Positions 18,094 through 26,410 of a stretch of DNA of 64,000 nucleotides are shown here, one piece after another. Position 1 is the first letter of the stretch. Every line of letters begins with the position of its first letter. The position numbers were made by a program, and so were the translations under genes. Source of the DNA: Caballeronia terrestris (GTDB taxonomy: Bacteria; Pseudomonadota; Gammaproteobacteria; Burkholderiales; Burkholderiaceae); assembly GCF_001544515.1 (NCBI RefSeq), contig NZ_FCOL02000003.1, forward strand, positions 220,468 through 284,467. The letters are read 5' to 3'. Below the pieces are notes generated by a model. It saw only the letters and a program-made list of their open reading frames with translations, had not been told where the DNA came from and made no database searches.

Positions 18094-19149
18094 TCATGTC
18101 GCACTCGCATGCACGCGCTCGGCAAGCTTCGCGTCGTAGCTCGAATGCACGTGGACGCGCTTCTTGTCCGGATACGCATACGAGTACGCTTTACGCAATG
18201 CGAGCGACGCCTCGTGAAAGCCCGACAGAATCAGCTTCTGCTTATTCGGATAGTTGGCGATGTCGCCGACCGCGAAGATGCCCGGCCGCGACGACTCGTA
18301 GTTCGACGTATCGACTTCCACGCGCCCGCCGCGGATGTCGAGCCCCCAGTTCGCGATCGGCCCCAGGTCCGCGACGAGGCCGTAGAGCACGACGAGCATG
18401 TCGGCCGCAATCTCGCTCGTGCCCTCCACATGCTTCATCGAAACAGAGCGCAACGTGCCCTCCGGCGCTTCGAGCCCCGCGATCATGCCGACGACGAAAT
18501 CCATCTCCCCCGATTCGACGGCGCGCCTCATGCTGTCCACCGACGATGCCGTCGCGCTGAAGCCATTGCGCCGATGCACGAGTGTGAGGCGCTTCGCGAC
18601 GTTGCGGAGCGCGAGCGCCCAGTCGAGCGCGGAGTCGCCGCCGCCCGCGACGACGACGTACTTATCGGCGAAATCGGCCAGCTTTGCAACGCTGTAGAAC
18701 ACGTGCCGATCTTCCAGCGCAGGCGCTTCGGGAAGCAACAATCGCTGCGGAAGAAACGCGCCGTTGCCGGCCGCGAGCAGGATCGCGGCGGCATCGAACG
18801 TCATGCCTTGTTCGGTGCGTACGGTCCAGCGGCCGTCGTCGCGCTGCACGACGTCCATCACGCGTTGCTCCAGATGGATCGGCACATCGAACGGGGCGCA
18901 TTGCTGCATCAAACGCTCGACGAGTTCGCGTGCCGTGCAGGAGGGAATCGCGGGGATGTCGTAGATCGGCTTGTCGGGATACAGCTCGATGCACTGCCCG
19001 CCAATGCGTCCGAGCGCATCGACGATCTGGCACGAAAGGCCGATCACGCCCGCCTCGAACGCGGCGAAAAGCCCCACGGGACCGGCGCCGACGATCAGCA
19101 CATCGGTTCGGATGGGCGCTTGTTGGTAGCTGTCTGCATCGGTGGACAT
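18094..19149 (-). CDS. Ferredoxin--NADP+ reductase, thioredoxin-reductase-like type
   Basis: A 351-residue flavoprotein with two Rossmann domains. The FAD loop is LIVGAGPVGLFAAFEAG near residue 17, IGGQCIELYPDKPIYDIPA follows, the NADP loop is VVVAGGGDSALDWAL, and the closing FAD segment is PGIFAVGDIANYPNKQKLI. It lacks the CxxC redox pair of thioredoxin reductase, as expected for the TrxR-like ferredoxin-NADP reductases, which pass electrons between NADPH and ferredoxin. The start at 19149 is chosen because the family begins near the FAD loop. It is separated from the oxidase operon by 97 bases and may be independent. Confidence 0.9.
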   Translation of the reverse strand: MSTDADSYQQAPIRTDVLIVGAGPVGLFAAFEAGVIGLSCQIVDALGRIGGQCIELYPDKPIYDIPAIPSCTARELVERLMQQCAPFDVPIHLEQRVMDVVQRDDGRWTVRTEQGMTFDAAAILLAAGNGAFLPQRLLLPEAPALEDRHVFYSVAKLADFADKYVVVAGGGDSALDWALALRNVAKRLTLVHRRNGFSATASSVDSMRRAVESGEMDFVVGMIAGLEAPEGTLRSVSMKHVEGTSEIAADMLVVLYGLVADLGPIANWGLDIRGGRVEVDTSNYESSRPGIFAVGDIANYPNKQKLILSGFHEASLALRKAYSYAYPDKKRVHVHSSYDAKLAERVHASAT

Positions 19150-19246
19150 GGGTTCGCGTTCGATCGTTCGTTTCGACGAACCCAAGATACAGAATGCATC
19201 CGGCGCGGGCAACGATAACACCGCGCCCGGTAAGGACGAAGGGCAA

Positions 19247-20047
19247 TCAGTGCGCTGACGCTCCCGCGTAGTAAGCCGCTGCCGCGTCGATCTCCTCGGG
19301 CGTCATGTTGCGCGCGATATTGCGCATCTGCTCGTTGATGTCGTTGCTGCGCGCACCCGTCGAGAACGCCTGCAACTGCGCCTTCGTGTAGGACGCTGGC
19401 AGGCCGTCGAGCCACGGACTGCCCGCCTTGTTGTCGATGCCGCCGTGACACGCGGCGCAAGGCGCGATGTTGCGCATCGGTGCGCCGTGCGCGACGATCG
19501 CCGGCGCGTTCGACGTACTTACGCGATGCTGCGCCGCCGGCTTCGGGAGGCTCGAGTAGTACGCGGCGAGGTCGCGCATGTCCTGGTCGCTCAGGTTCTT
19601 CGCCATCGGCGACATCACCGCATTGGTGCGCGCGCCATGCTGGTAATCGAGCAGCTGCTTGTAGATCACGACTGCATACTGTCCGGCGAGATTCGGCGAA
19701 TTCGCGTCGCTCATGCCGCGCTCGCCGTGGCACATCGTGCATCTGAGCGCGAGCGTCGCGCCGCGCCCGATCGAGTTGTCGCTCGACTTCGCGAGTAGTT
19801 GCGGCGTCACTTCGACGGCCGATAGCCGCACCGTCGGCGCCACCGGCGTGCCGCCTTCGAGCCACTTCTGCGGCACGCCCGCCGCGCTGCAGATCGCGTT
19901 CCAGATGCCCTTGAATCCCGCGTCGGTTTGTACGGACGGCAGCCATACGAACCCGATCACCGCCGCCACGATCGCGACCCCGACCGTGATCGCGACGCTC
20001 GTCTTGAACCACGTATTGCTCAGCGAGAAAAGACGTTCGTCGTTCAT
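19247..20047 (-). CDS. Membrane-anchored dihaem cytochrome c (oxidase operon)
   Basis: A 266-residue protein with an N-terminal membrane helix (about residues 15-36) and two class I cytochrome c domains, each with a haem-attachment motif, CTMCH near residue 103 and CAACH near residue 193. Methionine-type distal ligands are plausible in the VMSPMAKNL and EQMRNIA segments. It would act in the periplasm delivering electrons to the CuA centre of the oxidase encoded upstream. Its ATG overlaps the stop of subunit I in an ATGA junction, strong evidence of translational coupling. A longer reading frame upstream is antisense-frame shadow of subunit I. Confidence 0.88.
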   Translation of the reverse strand: MNDERLFSLSNTWFKTSVAITVGVAIVAAVIGFVWLPSVQTDAGFKGIWNAICSAAGVPQKWLEGGTPVAPTVRLSAVEVTPQLLAKSSDNSIGRGATLALRCTMCHGERGMSDANSPNLAGQYAVVIYKQLLDYQHGARTNAVMSPMAKNLSDQDMRDLAAYYSSLPKPAAQHRVSTSNAPAIVAHGAPMRNIAPCAACHGGIDNKAGSPWLDGLPASYTKAQLQAFSTGARSNDINEQMRNIARNMTPEEIDAAAAYYAGASAH

Positions 20048-21669
20048 CGCTGCGCTCCGATGGGAACGGCGGGCACCGACGTCTCGGCGCGCGTCATCAG
20101 TTGCGCGATCGGATAGCCGTAGTTGACGAGCGTGAGGCCGATCATCAGCGCGAGCCACAGGGCGAAGCCGTTCAGCGCGACCGGTATCGTGCGCGGCTCG
20201 TGTATGGCTTTGCTGAAGCGGAATTCCTCGGGCACGACGCGTTCGGCGCGATGCCCGCGAATCAGGACGATGAAAAACAGCACCGCCGATGCGACGAGGA
20301 TGAACCCGCCGATCACCGAGAGAATGACGGAGAACGCCTGCGCCGCGATCTCGGGATTCGAATAATCGTAGAAGGCCATGCGGCGCGGCATGCCGAGAAT
20401 GCCCGCGTAATGCCACGGAAACGTCAGCACGATCATGCCGATGAACCACAGCCACAACTGCGCGCGCATGAGTTTCAGGCTCGTGAGCGCGCGGCCCGTC
20501 AGATGCGGCCACAGATCGTAGGCGATCGCGAAATACATGATGACGATCGCGCCCGCGAAGATCAGATGGAAGTGGCCAGTGATCCACTGCGTGTTGTGGA
20601 TCGTCGAGTCGAGCTGGTAGCTCATGTTGATGATGCCGCCCGCGCCGCCGAAGCCGAGCATCACGAACGAGAACGCGACGGCGAGCATCATCGGGTTGTG
20701 CCACGGAAGCGCCGCGATCCAGCCTAGCGCGCCCTTCCCGCCGCGCAGCCGCGCCGCGATCTCGACCGATGCGCAGATCGTGAACACGGTGAGCAGTGTC
20801 GGCACTGCGACGAGCGCCGTGAACACCGAGTGCATGAACTTGAAGCCCGCGCCGACTTGCGGATCGGCGAAGAGATGGTGAATGCCGATCGGCATCGACA
20901 CGACGAGGAACAGGATGAACGAGATGCGCGCCATAGAATCGCTGTAGAGCCGCCCGCCGATCGCGCGCGGGATGATCGTGTAGTACGCGATGTAAGCCGG
21001 CATCAGCCAGAAGTAGACGATCGCGTGCAGCGTCCACGAGAAGAATACGCGCGCCAGTCCCGCGTCGATCGTGCTCTTCCATCCGAACGCGACCGGCAGG
21101 ATCTGGAAGATGATTTCGAGCGCCGCGCCGACCGCCGTCCAGCCCCACAAGTACGCGCCCGCGACGGTCGCGAACATCGCGAGCGGTACCGGGCGCCCCG
21201 GATTCTCGCGCTTCCATGCGTTCATGTTCACCGACATCAGCCCGACCCAGATCCACGAGCCGACCACGACCAGCACGACGCCGAGGTAATAGAAGACGTT
21301 GCCGATCATCGGCGGATAGAACGTGTAGAGCACGGACGCGAGGCCCATCGCCACGGGCACCATCGCGACGACCGCGCCCACCGCGACCAGCACGAATCCC
21401 GCCCACGCCCAGCGCAAGCCGATCAGCGGTTTCTTCAGCGCAAGCTCGCTCACTGCATAGCCGAAGCCCATCGCGACGAGCGTCGGGAAGACGTAGCCCA
21501 TCGCCGAGCCGTGCGCGGTCACGGAGCGGTAGTAAATCTCGGCGTCCTGCAGCCACGGATGCAGCGGGCTGCGCACGAGCATCTGCCACGCGCCGAGCAG
21601 GAGCGCGATGCCGAATGCCGCGAACGCCAGCCAGAAGTGCGCGAGCACGAGTCGCTTGCTATTTAACAC
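20044..21669 (-). CDS. B-type (ba3-like) haem-copper oxidase subunit I
   Basis: A 541-residue integral membrane protein with about 13 helices, the catalytic subunit that reduces O2 and pumps protons. Redox ligands are all visible: H53 and H368 for the low-spin haem, H366 for the high-spin haem, and H215, H264 and H265 for CuB. H215-x3-Y219 preserves the cross-linked tyrosine of true oxygen reductases. Sequence around PAYIAYYTIIPRAIGGRLYSD and RLRGGKGALGWIAALPW closely follows Thermus ba3 oxidase, placing it in the B family. The start is GTG after GGGGAGG. It overlaps subunit II by 11 bases. Confidence 0.93.
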   Translation of the reverse strand: MLNSKRLVLAHFWLAFAAFGIALLLGAWQMLVRSPLHPWLQDAEIYYRSVTAHGSAMGYVFPTLVAMGFGYAVSELALKKPLIGLRWAWAGFVLVAVGAVVAMVPVAMGLASVLYTFYPPMIGNVFYYLGVVLVVVGSWIWVGLMSVNMNAWKRENPGRPVPLAMFATVAGAYLWGWTAVGAALEIIFQILPVAFGWKSTIDAGLARVFFSWTLHAIVYFWLMPAYIAYYTIIPRAIGGRLYSDSMARISFILFLVVSMPIGIHHLFADPQVGAGFKFMHSVFTALVAVPTLLTVFTICASVEIAARLRGGKGALGWIAALPWHNPMMLAVAFSFVMLGFGGAGGIINMSYQLDSTIHNTQWITGHFHLIFAGAIVIMYFAIAYDLWPHLTGRALTSLKLMRAQLWLWFIGMIVLTFPWHYAGILGMPRRMAFYDYSNPEIAAQAFSVILSVIGGFILVASAVLFFIVLIRGHRAERVVPEEFRFSKAIHEPRTIPVALNGFALWLALMIGLTLVNYGYPIAQLMTRAETSVPAVPIGAQR

Positions 21670-22216
21670 AGCTCAACCTCCCCGATGAGGCAGCCGCCAT
21701 TTGCGCGAACGACGCCTTGTCCACCACGCGCACGTGCGCCCACATGCCCTGGTGGCCCACGCCGCAGTATTCGTGGCACGGCATCAGGTGATCGCCCGGT
21801 TTGTCGAACGTGGTCTTGAACGTCGAGACGTAGCCCGGCTCCAGCATCGAGTTGATGTTCGTGTTCGTGATGAGAAAGCCATGCACGACATCGGAGCTCG
21901 TTGCGCGAAAGGTGATCGGCGTGTTCGCGGGAACGAGCAGGCATTGCGGCGTGAACGAGTACTGCTGCGCGACGATGCGCACGGTCACCGAGCCGTCCGG
22001 CTCCGTCGCGCTGCCGAGGTTGCTTTCGACGAATTCGCCCGATACGTGCAGCGTCTCGGGCCGGATCGTCTCGACGCGCGAGGGCGGCATCATCGCCCAG
22101 TGCAGGCCGGTGAAGATCGTCATCGCGATGAGGACCAGGATGATCGCGATGACGACCATCGCCCAGCGCTTCTCGACCCGTTCGGCGACATCGTGCGATG
22201 CGGAGTTCATGGCCAT
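21659..22216 (-). CDS. B-type oxidase subunit II with CuA site
   Basis: A 185-residue protein with a single N-terminal membrane helix (about residues 18-40) and a periplasmic cupredoxin domain. The binuclear CuA ligands are H112 (in DVVHGF), C147 and C151 (CHEYC), H155 and M158 (GHQGM). It accepts electrons from cytochrome c and passes them to subunit I. The single helix, rather than two, is typical of ba3-type enzymes. The ATG at 22216 has TGAGG upstream, which overlaps the stop region of the small subunit IIa gene. Confidence 0.92.
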   Translation of the reverse strand: MAMNSASHDVAERVEKRWAMVVIAIILVLIAMTIFTGLHWAMMPPSRVETIRPETLHVSGEFVESNLGSATEPDGSVTVRIVAQQYSFTPQCLLVPANTPITFRATSSDVVHGFLITNTNINSMLEPGYVSTFKTTFDKPGDHLMPCHEYCGVGHQGMWAHVRVVDKASFAQMAAASSGRLSCVK

Positions 22217-22226
22217 GTGCGCCGCC

Positions 22227-22400
22227 TCACTGGATCACGCCGCGAGGCAGGAAGACGATGAAGTAGAACGCGAACCAGCAGCCGATCACGATCGCGGTCG
22301 CGATGCTCGCGAGCACGATAGCGCCGCCCGGGCCGCGACCGACGATCTCCTCGACGGCGGCTTCGTCGTCTGCATCTCTTTCGGAGAGTGGCATGCTCAT
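22227..22400 (-). CDS. B-type oxidase subunit IIa (57-residue membrane protein)
   Basis: A gene too short for most gene callers, encoding 57 residues: a charged N-terminus (MSMPLSERDADDEAAVEEI) and one membrane helix ending FLPRGVIQ. The stretch beginning PGGAIVL and closing with W-x3-Y-x-VF-x2-RG aligns by eye with subunit IIa of Thermus ba3 oxidase, which supplies a helix replacing one lost from subunit II. A GAGGA site lies 6 bases before the ATG at 22400 and the stop is 10 bases before the subunit II start. Position between a cytochrome and subunit II fits an operon role. Confidence 0.85.
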   Translation of the reverse strand: MSMPLSERDADDEAAVEEIVGRGPGGAIVLASIATAIVIGCWFAFYFIVFLPRGVIQ

Positions 22401-22407
22401 CACGTCC

Positions 22408-23700
22408 TCAATAAAGTGGTGCGGAGCGCAGTTCGTTCACTTCCTTGACGGTCACGGGCGCGCCGTGATTGCCCCACGCCGTGCGGATATAGGTGACCAC
22501 CGCCGCCACCTCCACGTCCGACAACGACTGCGCGAACGGCGGCATGCCGTAGGGCTTCGGGTTCTTGAAGGTGCCGGGCGCGTAGCCGCCGTTCAGCACC
22601 ATGCGGATCGGATTAACCGCGGAATTCATCTCGATCGACTGGTTGTTCGCAAGTGGCGGGAAATGCGGCGGCTTGCCCTGCCCTTGCGCCGCGTGGCAGA
22701 CCGCGCACTCGGCGTCGTAGACCTTCTTGCCGAGCGGCACGAGGTTGTTGCGCGCTTCGGTGACGTCGGGGCTTGGCGGCTCTGACGTATCGCCGGAGCG
22801 CTGCGGCAGCGCCTTCAGATAGACCGACATCGCGCGCACGTCCTCTTCGGTCAGGTATTGCAGGCTGTTGTAGACCACTTCCGCCATCGGTCCGTACACG
22901 GCGCCGCGATCGGAGATGCCGGCATGCAGCAGGCCCACGATGTCCTGGATGCTCCAGTCGCCGAGCCCGGCTTCCTTGTTCGACGTGAGCGACGGTGCGT
23001 ACCAGTTCTGCAGCGGGATCAGCCCGCCCTCGAACGCCTTCGACGACACGTTGCCCCCCAGCTTGTTGATCGCCGTGTGGCACATCGAGCAATGTCCGAG
23101 CCCTTCGACGAGATACGCGCCGCGATTCCATTCCGCCGACTGCTTCGGGTCCGGCACGTACTCGCCTTCCCTGAAGAAGAGCGCGCGCCAGCCGAGCAGC
23201 AGTTGCCGCTGGTTGAACGGAAAGCGCAATTCGTGCGGCCGGTTCGGCTGATGTATCGGCGTCGTCGAGAGCAGATAGGCGTGGATCGCGTCCGAGTCCG
23301 CGCGCGTGACCTTCGTGTACGAGCCGAACGGCATCGCGGGATAGAGCAGCGCACCATCGCGTGACTTGCCCGTGTGCATCATCGTGTAAAACTCGGCAGC
23401 GGTCCATTTGCCGATGCCGTTTTCCTTGTCCGACGAAATGTTCGGCGAAAACAGCGTGCCGAACGGCGTGTCCATCGGACGGCCGCCGCCGAACTCCTTG
23501 CCTGCCGGCAGCGTGTGGCACGCGACGCAATCGCCCGCGCGCGCGAGGTACTCGCCACGCTTGATGGTTGCGGCATCGGCTTTCGTCGTGGTCGTCTGCG
23601 CGCTTGCGCCGGTCATCGACACGCACGCGAGCGCCACGGCGCAGCTCGTCCCGAGCAGGACCCGTACGGCAAGCGCTTCGAGGTGTCGGAGACTGGGCAC
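22408..23700 (-). CDS. Triheme cytochrome c (oxidase operon)
   Basis: A 430-residue exported protein with a signal peptide (about 1-35) and three cytochrome c domains marked by CVACH, CSMCH and CAVCH. Its architecture is that of the cytochrome subunit of membrane alcohol, gluconate and aldehyde dehydrogenases. There is no dehydrogenase subunit here, so it probably serves as electron entry to the oxidase encoded just downstream, or links it to a dehydrogenase elsewhere. The start is GTG with GAGG upstream; the gap to the subunit IIa gene is only 7 bases. Confidence 0.88.
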   Translation of the reverse strand: MPSLRHLEALAVRVLLGTSCAVALACVSMTGASAQTTTTKADAATIKRGEYLARAGDCVACHTLPAGKEFGGGRPMDTPFGTLFSPNISSDKENGIGKWTAAEFYTMMHTGKSRDGALLYPAMPFGSYTKVTRADSDAIHAYLLSTTPIHQPNRPHELRFPFNQRQLLLGWRALFFREGEYVPDPKQSAEWNRGAYLVEGLGHCSMCHTAINKLGGNVSSKAFEGGLIPLQNWYAPSLTSNKEAGLGDWSIQDIVGLLHAGISDRGAVYGPMAEVVYNSLQYLTEEDVRAMSVYLKALPQRSGDTSEPPSPDVTEARNNLVPLGKKVYDAECAVCHAAQGQGKPPHFPPLANNQSIEMNSAVNPIRMVLNGGYAPGTFKNPKPYGMPPFAQSLSDVEVAAVVTYIRTAWGNHGAPVTVKEVNELRSAPLY

Positions 23701-23713
23701 GTCGAGTCCTCGG

Positions 23714-24424
23714 CTAGTTGGGCACGCTGCCGCACGTGAGCGGCATCTTCAACGACCCGGCCGCTACCGGCACCGGGTTGGCCGGCGCGGGCAGCGAAGC
23801 GAGATACGCGGCAATGGCCGTGATGTCGCGCTCGCTCAAAAGCTGAGCGACCGTCTTCATGCAATCGGGCGCAAGCGCGCTGCGCGTGCCGTAGCGCCAT
23901 GCGCCGAGCTGCGCGCTGAGATAGTTGGCGTGCAGGCCGAGCAGGCCGGGAATGGCGGGCTCCATGCCAGTCATCGCCGCCGCGTGACATGCGACGCACG
24001 CGGGCAGCTTGCGCGATGCATCACCTTGCATCACGAGCGTCTTGCCGAGCGCGAGTGTCTTGGCATCGACGGTGACGGGGGCCGATGGCGGAAACGGAGG
24101 ATGCTCGGACGCGAAGTAATTGGCGATGTCATGCAGATACGCATCGGGCAAATACGCGAGCAGGTAATTCATCGGCGGATATTTGCGGCGGCCGTCGCGA
24201 AACGCCTGCAACTGATTGTAGAGATAGCCCGCAGGCTTGCCGGAGAGGCGGGGGAAATAGTCGTTGTCGGTGCCTTCGCCGCGTGCGCCGTGACACGCAG
24301 CGCAGCCGAGGACGCGCGCAGCCATCGTGTCGGGCGCGCGCTCAAGCGGCGCGTCCGCGCAGAAGGCATTCATGCTGAAAAACGCGAGGAGCGCGAACAA
24401 GAAAAAAGCGCTGCGTTTTTCCAC
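23714..24424 (-). CDS. Dihaem cytochrome c, first gene of the oxidase operon
   Basis: A 236-residue exported protein: a signal peptide (about 1-23, ending AFCAD) and two class I cytochrome c domains with CAACH and CVACH. LPRL-type sequence FPRLSGKPAGYLYNQLQAFRDG is characteristic of the cytochrome c4 and c5 group and of small dihaem electron shuttles. It starts at GTG with a GGGGGA site close by. Being first in the operon, followed by the triheme protein after 13 bases, it is a probable soluble or membrane-bound electron carrier for the oxidase. Confidence 0.85.
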   Translation of the reverse strand: MEKRSAFFLFALLAFFSMNAFCADAPLERAPDTMAARVLGCAACHGARGEGTDNDYFPRLSGKPAGYLYNQLQAFRDGRRKYPPMNYLLAYLPDAYLHDIANYFASEHPPFPPSAPVTVDAKTLALGKTLVMQGDASRKLPACVACHAAAMTGMEPAIPGLLGLHANYLSAQLGAWRYGTRSALAPDCMKTVAQLLSERDITAIAAYLASLPAPANPVPVAAGSLKMPLTCGSVPN

Positions 24425-24721
24425 GTGTCCCCCGTTTCGATTTGCCGTGTTCGTTTCGTTGCAGCGGTGAATCTCAACGATCCAGCAACGAGCGTTATTA
24501 AAGGCGATGCGAACAGCGATTACGGGTGCGGCTGGGTTGACTTGATCTTACAAGACTCGCTGGAAAATGCCAGCAGGAATACAGCAGCTAGTTAAGTGAA
24601 CATTGTGAAAACGCAAAGGACATTTAAATTCGCGTGCGTATGAAGGGAATAATCAATACCACTTTTTTGATGCGGGGAACAATAGCGGGTTTTCTGGACG
24701 GCTTTCGATTTGTATCGGCTT

Positions 24722-26266
24722 TTATTTCAAGCCCAGCCGCTTGGCCAAACGGTTCAGATTGGCGCGGTCCATGCCCAGTTCACGTGCAGCGGATGCCCAG
24801 TTCTGACTGTTACGCCCAAGCGCGCCGGCCACGACCGTGCGTTCGAACGACGTTACTGCATCGCGGAAATTTTGCTGGGCGGCTTGCGCGGCATCGGGCT
24901 CGATACGCATGCGCGCCTGCGTTGTATCGGACAGGCCGAAGTCGGCGGCATCGAGCGTGAGGATGCGCGGCCTTTCGCGCAGCGCCGCGAGCGCCTTCAA
25001 CGCCGTGCGCCCGATCAAATGCTCCAGTTCGCGCACGTTGCCGGGCCATGCATAGCCGAGCAGCGCAGCTTGCGCATCGGCGGATAGGCGCAGGCTCTGC
25101 AAGCCCAGTCGCCAGCGGTTCTCCTCGAGGAAGTAGCCCGCGAGCAGCAGCGCGTCGCGACCGCGCTCGCGCAGCGGCGGCACGACGAGCGGATACACGC
25201 TCAGCCGGTGATAGAAGTCCGCGCGAAAGCGTCCCTCCCGCACTTCGTGCGCGAGGTCGCGGTTGGTCGCCGCGATCAGCCGCACATCGACGGTGTGCTC
25301 GCTATCCGAGCCGATGCGCTGAAGCTGGCCGTTCTGCAAGACGCGCAGCAGCTTCGCCTGCACGACCAGGGATAGTTCGCCCACTTCGTCGAGAAAGAGC
25401 GTGCCGCCATCGGCGAGTTCGAACTTGCCGCGCCGGTCCGACGAAGCCCCCGAGAACGCGCCCCGCACGTGTCCAAAGAGCTCGCTTTCAACGAGCGTAT
25501 CGGGCAGCGCCGCGCAATTCAGGCTGATGAGCGGCTTGCTCGCGCGCGTCGAGAGCGCATGGATCGCGCTCGCAACCAGCTCCTTGCCGACGCCGGTTTC
25601 GCCCGTCACGAGCACCGTCAGGTCGCTCTTCGCGACGATCGCGATCTCTTCCTGCAAGCGCTTGTGCTGCTCGCTCGCGCCGATCATCTCGCGCCTGGCG
25701 CTGCCGCTCGCCTGACGATACGCCTCGGCGCGCTCGTGCTCCTCTTCGCTCTCGCGCGCAAGCGTATCGATGCGCTCGACCACGCTCACCGTCGCCGCGG
25801 CGAGGCTCAGGAACGCTTCGAGTGACGCCATGTCGACGCGATCGAAGCGCGCCGGATCGAGCGCATCGAGCGTAAGCAAACCCCACGGACGGCCACCGAT
25901 GAAAAGCGGGCATCCGAGGCAATCGTGCACTTCGAGATCGCCGGTGACGCCCTTCACGAGGCCGTCATAGGGATCAGGCAGCGCAGAGTCCGATGCGAAG
26001 CGCGTCGGCCCCGCCTGCAAGAGCAGTTGCGCAAAACGCGGATGCTCGCTCACGCGAAAACGCCGGCCGAGCGTGTCGCTCGTCAGGCCGTCGATGGCGA
26101 GCGGCACGAGCGTGTCGCCGTCGAGACGCAGGAGCGCGGTCGCATCGCTGGGAAAAAGCGCGCGCAGGCTCTGCAACAGGCGCCGGTAGCGCTCGGTATC
26201 GGAGAGATCGCGCGACAAGTCCTGCATCAGCGGGACGAGGGCGTCGAGTAATGCCTTTGCAGTCAT
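24722..26266 (-). CDS. norR: NorR, nitric-oxide-responsive sigma-54 activator
   Basis: A 514-residue enhancer-binding protein in three parts. The N-terminal GAF domain (about 1-170) carries DPYD at 98-101 and C116, which by my recollection match iron ligands of E. coli NorR (D96, Y98, D99, C113). The AAA+ domain follows with Walker A GETGVGKE at 222-229, and the sigma-54 contact loop reads GAFSGA at 269-274 instead of GAFTGA. The C-terminal Fis-type helix-turn-helix is [26 protein letters not shown] bound to the GAF iron relieves repression of the ATPase. It is divergent from hmp. The start at 26266 fits the family; the longer frame runs into the promoter. Confidence 0.93.
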   Translation of the reverse strand: MTAKALLDALVPLMQDLSRDLSDTERYRRLLQSLRALFPSDATALLRLDGDTLVPLAIDGLTSDTLGRRFRVSEHPRFAQLLLQAGPTRFASDSALPDPYDGLVKGVTGDLEVHDCLGCPLFIGGRPWGLLTLDALDPARFDRVDMASLEAFLSLAAATVSVVERIDTLARESEEEHERAEAYRQASGSARREMIGASEQHKRLQEEIAIVAKSDLTVLVTGETGVGKELVASAIHALSTRASKPLISLNCAALPDTLVESELFGHVRGAFSGASSDRRGKFELADGGTLFLDEVGELSLVVQAKLLRVLQNGQLQRIGSDSEHTVDVRLIAATNRDLAHEVREGRFRADFYHRLSVYPLVVPPLRERGRDALLLAGYFLEENRWRLGLQSLRLSADAQAALLGYAWPGNVRELEHLIGRTALKALAALRERPRILTLDAADFGLSDTTQARMRIEPDAAQAAQQNFRDAVTSFERTVVAGALGRNSQNWASAARELGMDRANLNRLAKRLGLK

Positions 26267-26282
26267 ATCGACTTCGGTTGGA

Positions 26283-26308
26283 GTCGTTATGACCAGAGTC
26301 GAATCGAC
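26283..26308. promoter_or_regulatory. Two tandem NorR-type binding sites
   Basis: Two GT-N7-AC elements lie 15 bases apart between norR and hmp: GTCGTTATGAC at 26283-26293 and GTCGAATCGAC at 26298-26308, each followed by C. GT-N7-AC(C) is the published core of NorR sites, which normally occur as a group of two or three. A third degenerate copy (AT-N7-AC) lies at 26314-26324. The position, 45-70 bases upstream of the candidate sigma-54 promoter, suits an enhancer. Confidence 0.65.
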
Positions 26309-26350
26309 CATCAATCCATTTAACCTATTGATTTCATTGAGATACAAGGC

Positions 26351-26366
26351 TGGCACGAATCGTGGA
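26351..26366 (+). promoter_or_regulatory. Candidate sigma-54 promoter for hmp
   Basis: TGGCACG at 26351-26357 is a perfect -24 element; four bases later GTGGA occupies the -12 position where TTGCA would be expected, so the -12 GC is GG. Initiation would fall near 26377, about 34 bases before the hmp start codon. The adjoining NorR sites and the sigma-54 dependence of NorR support the call, but the -12 element is weak. Confidence 0.5.
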
Positions 26367-26410
26367 TGCGTATTGCGGGCAACCACTCAAACTCACGCGA
26401 GGAACCACTC

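Noticed and set aside
19150..19246. The ferredoxin-NADP reductase gene as a seventh gene of the oxidase operon
   Set aside because: A 97-base gap and no overlap separate it from the last cytochrome, and the function is not obviously linked. Left as a separate unit.
19247..21589. A single 780-residue frame covering the last cytochrome and most of subunit I on the minus strand
   Set aside because: Only the last 266 residues (after MNDERLF at 20047) look like protein, with two CxxCH motifs. The upstream part is Arg/Ala/Asp-rich shadow of subunit I in another frame.
24530..24560. A possible ANR/FNR box (TTGAC near TTGATCTTA) upstream of the oxidase operon
   Set aside because: The second half does not match ATCAA; only one half-site is good, which is expected by chance.
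26266..26386. A longer NorR starting at 26386
   Set aside because: This would place the NorR sites and part of the sigma-54 promoter inside the coding region, and the extra N-terminus does not match the family.
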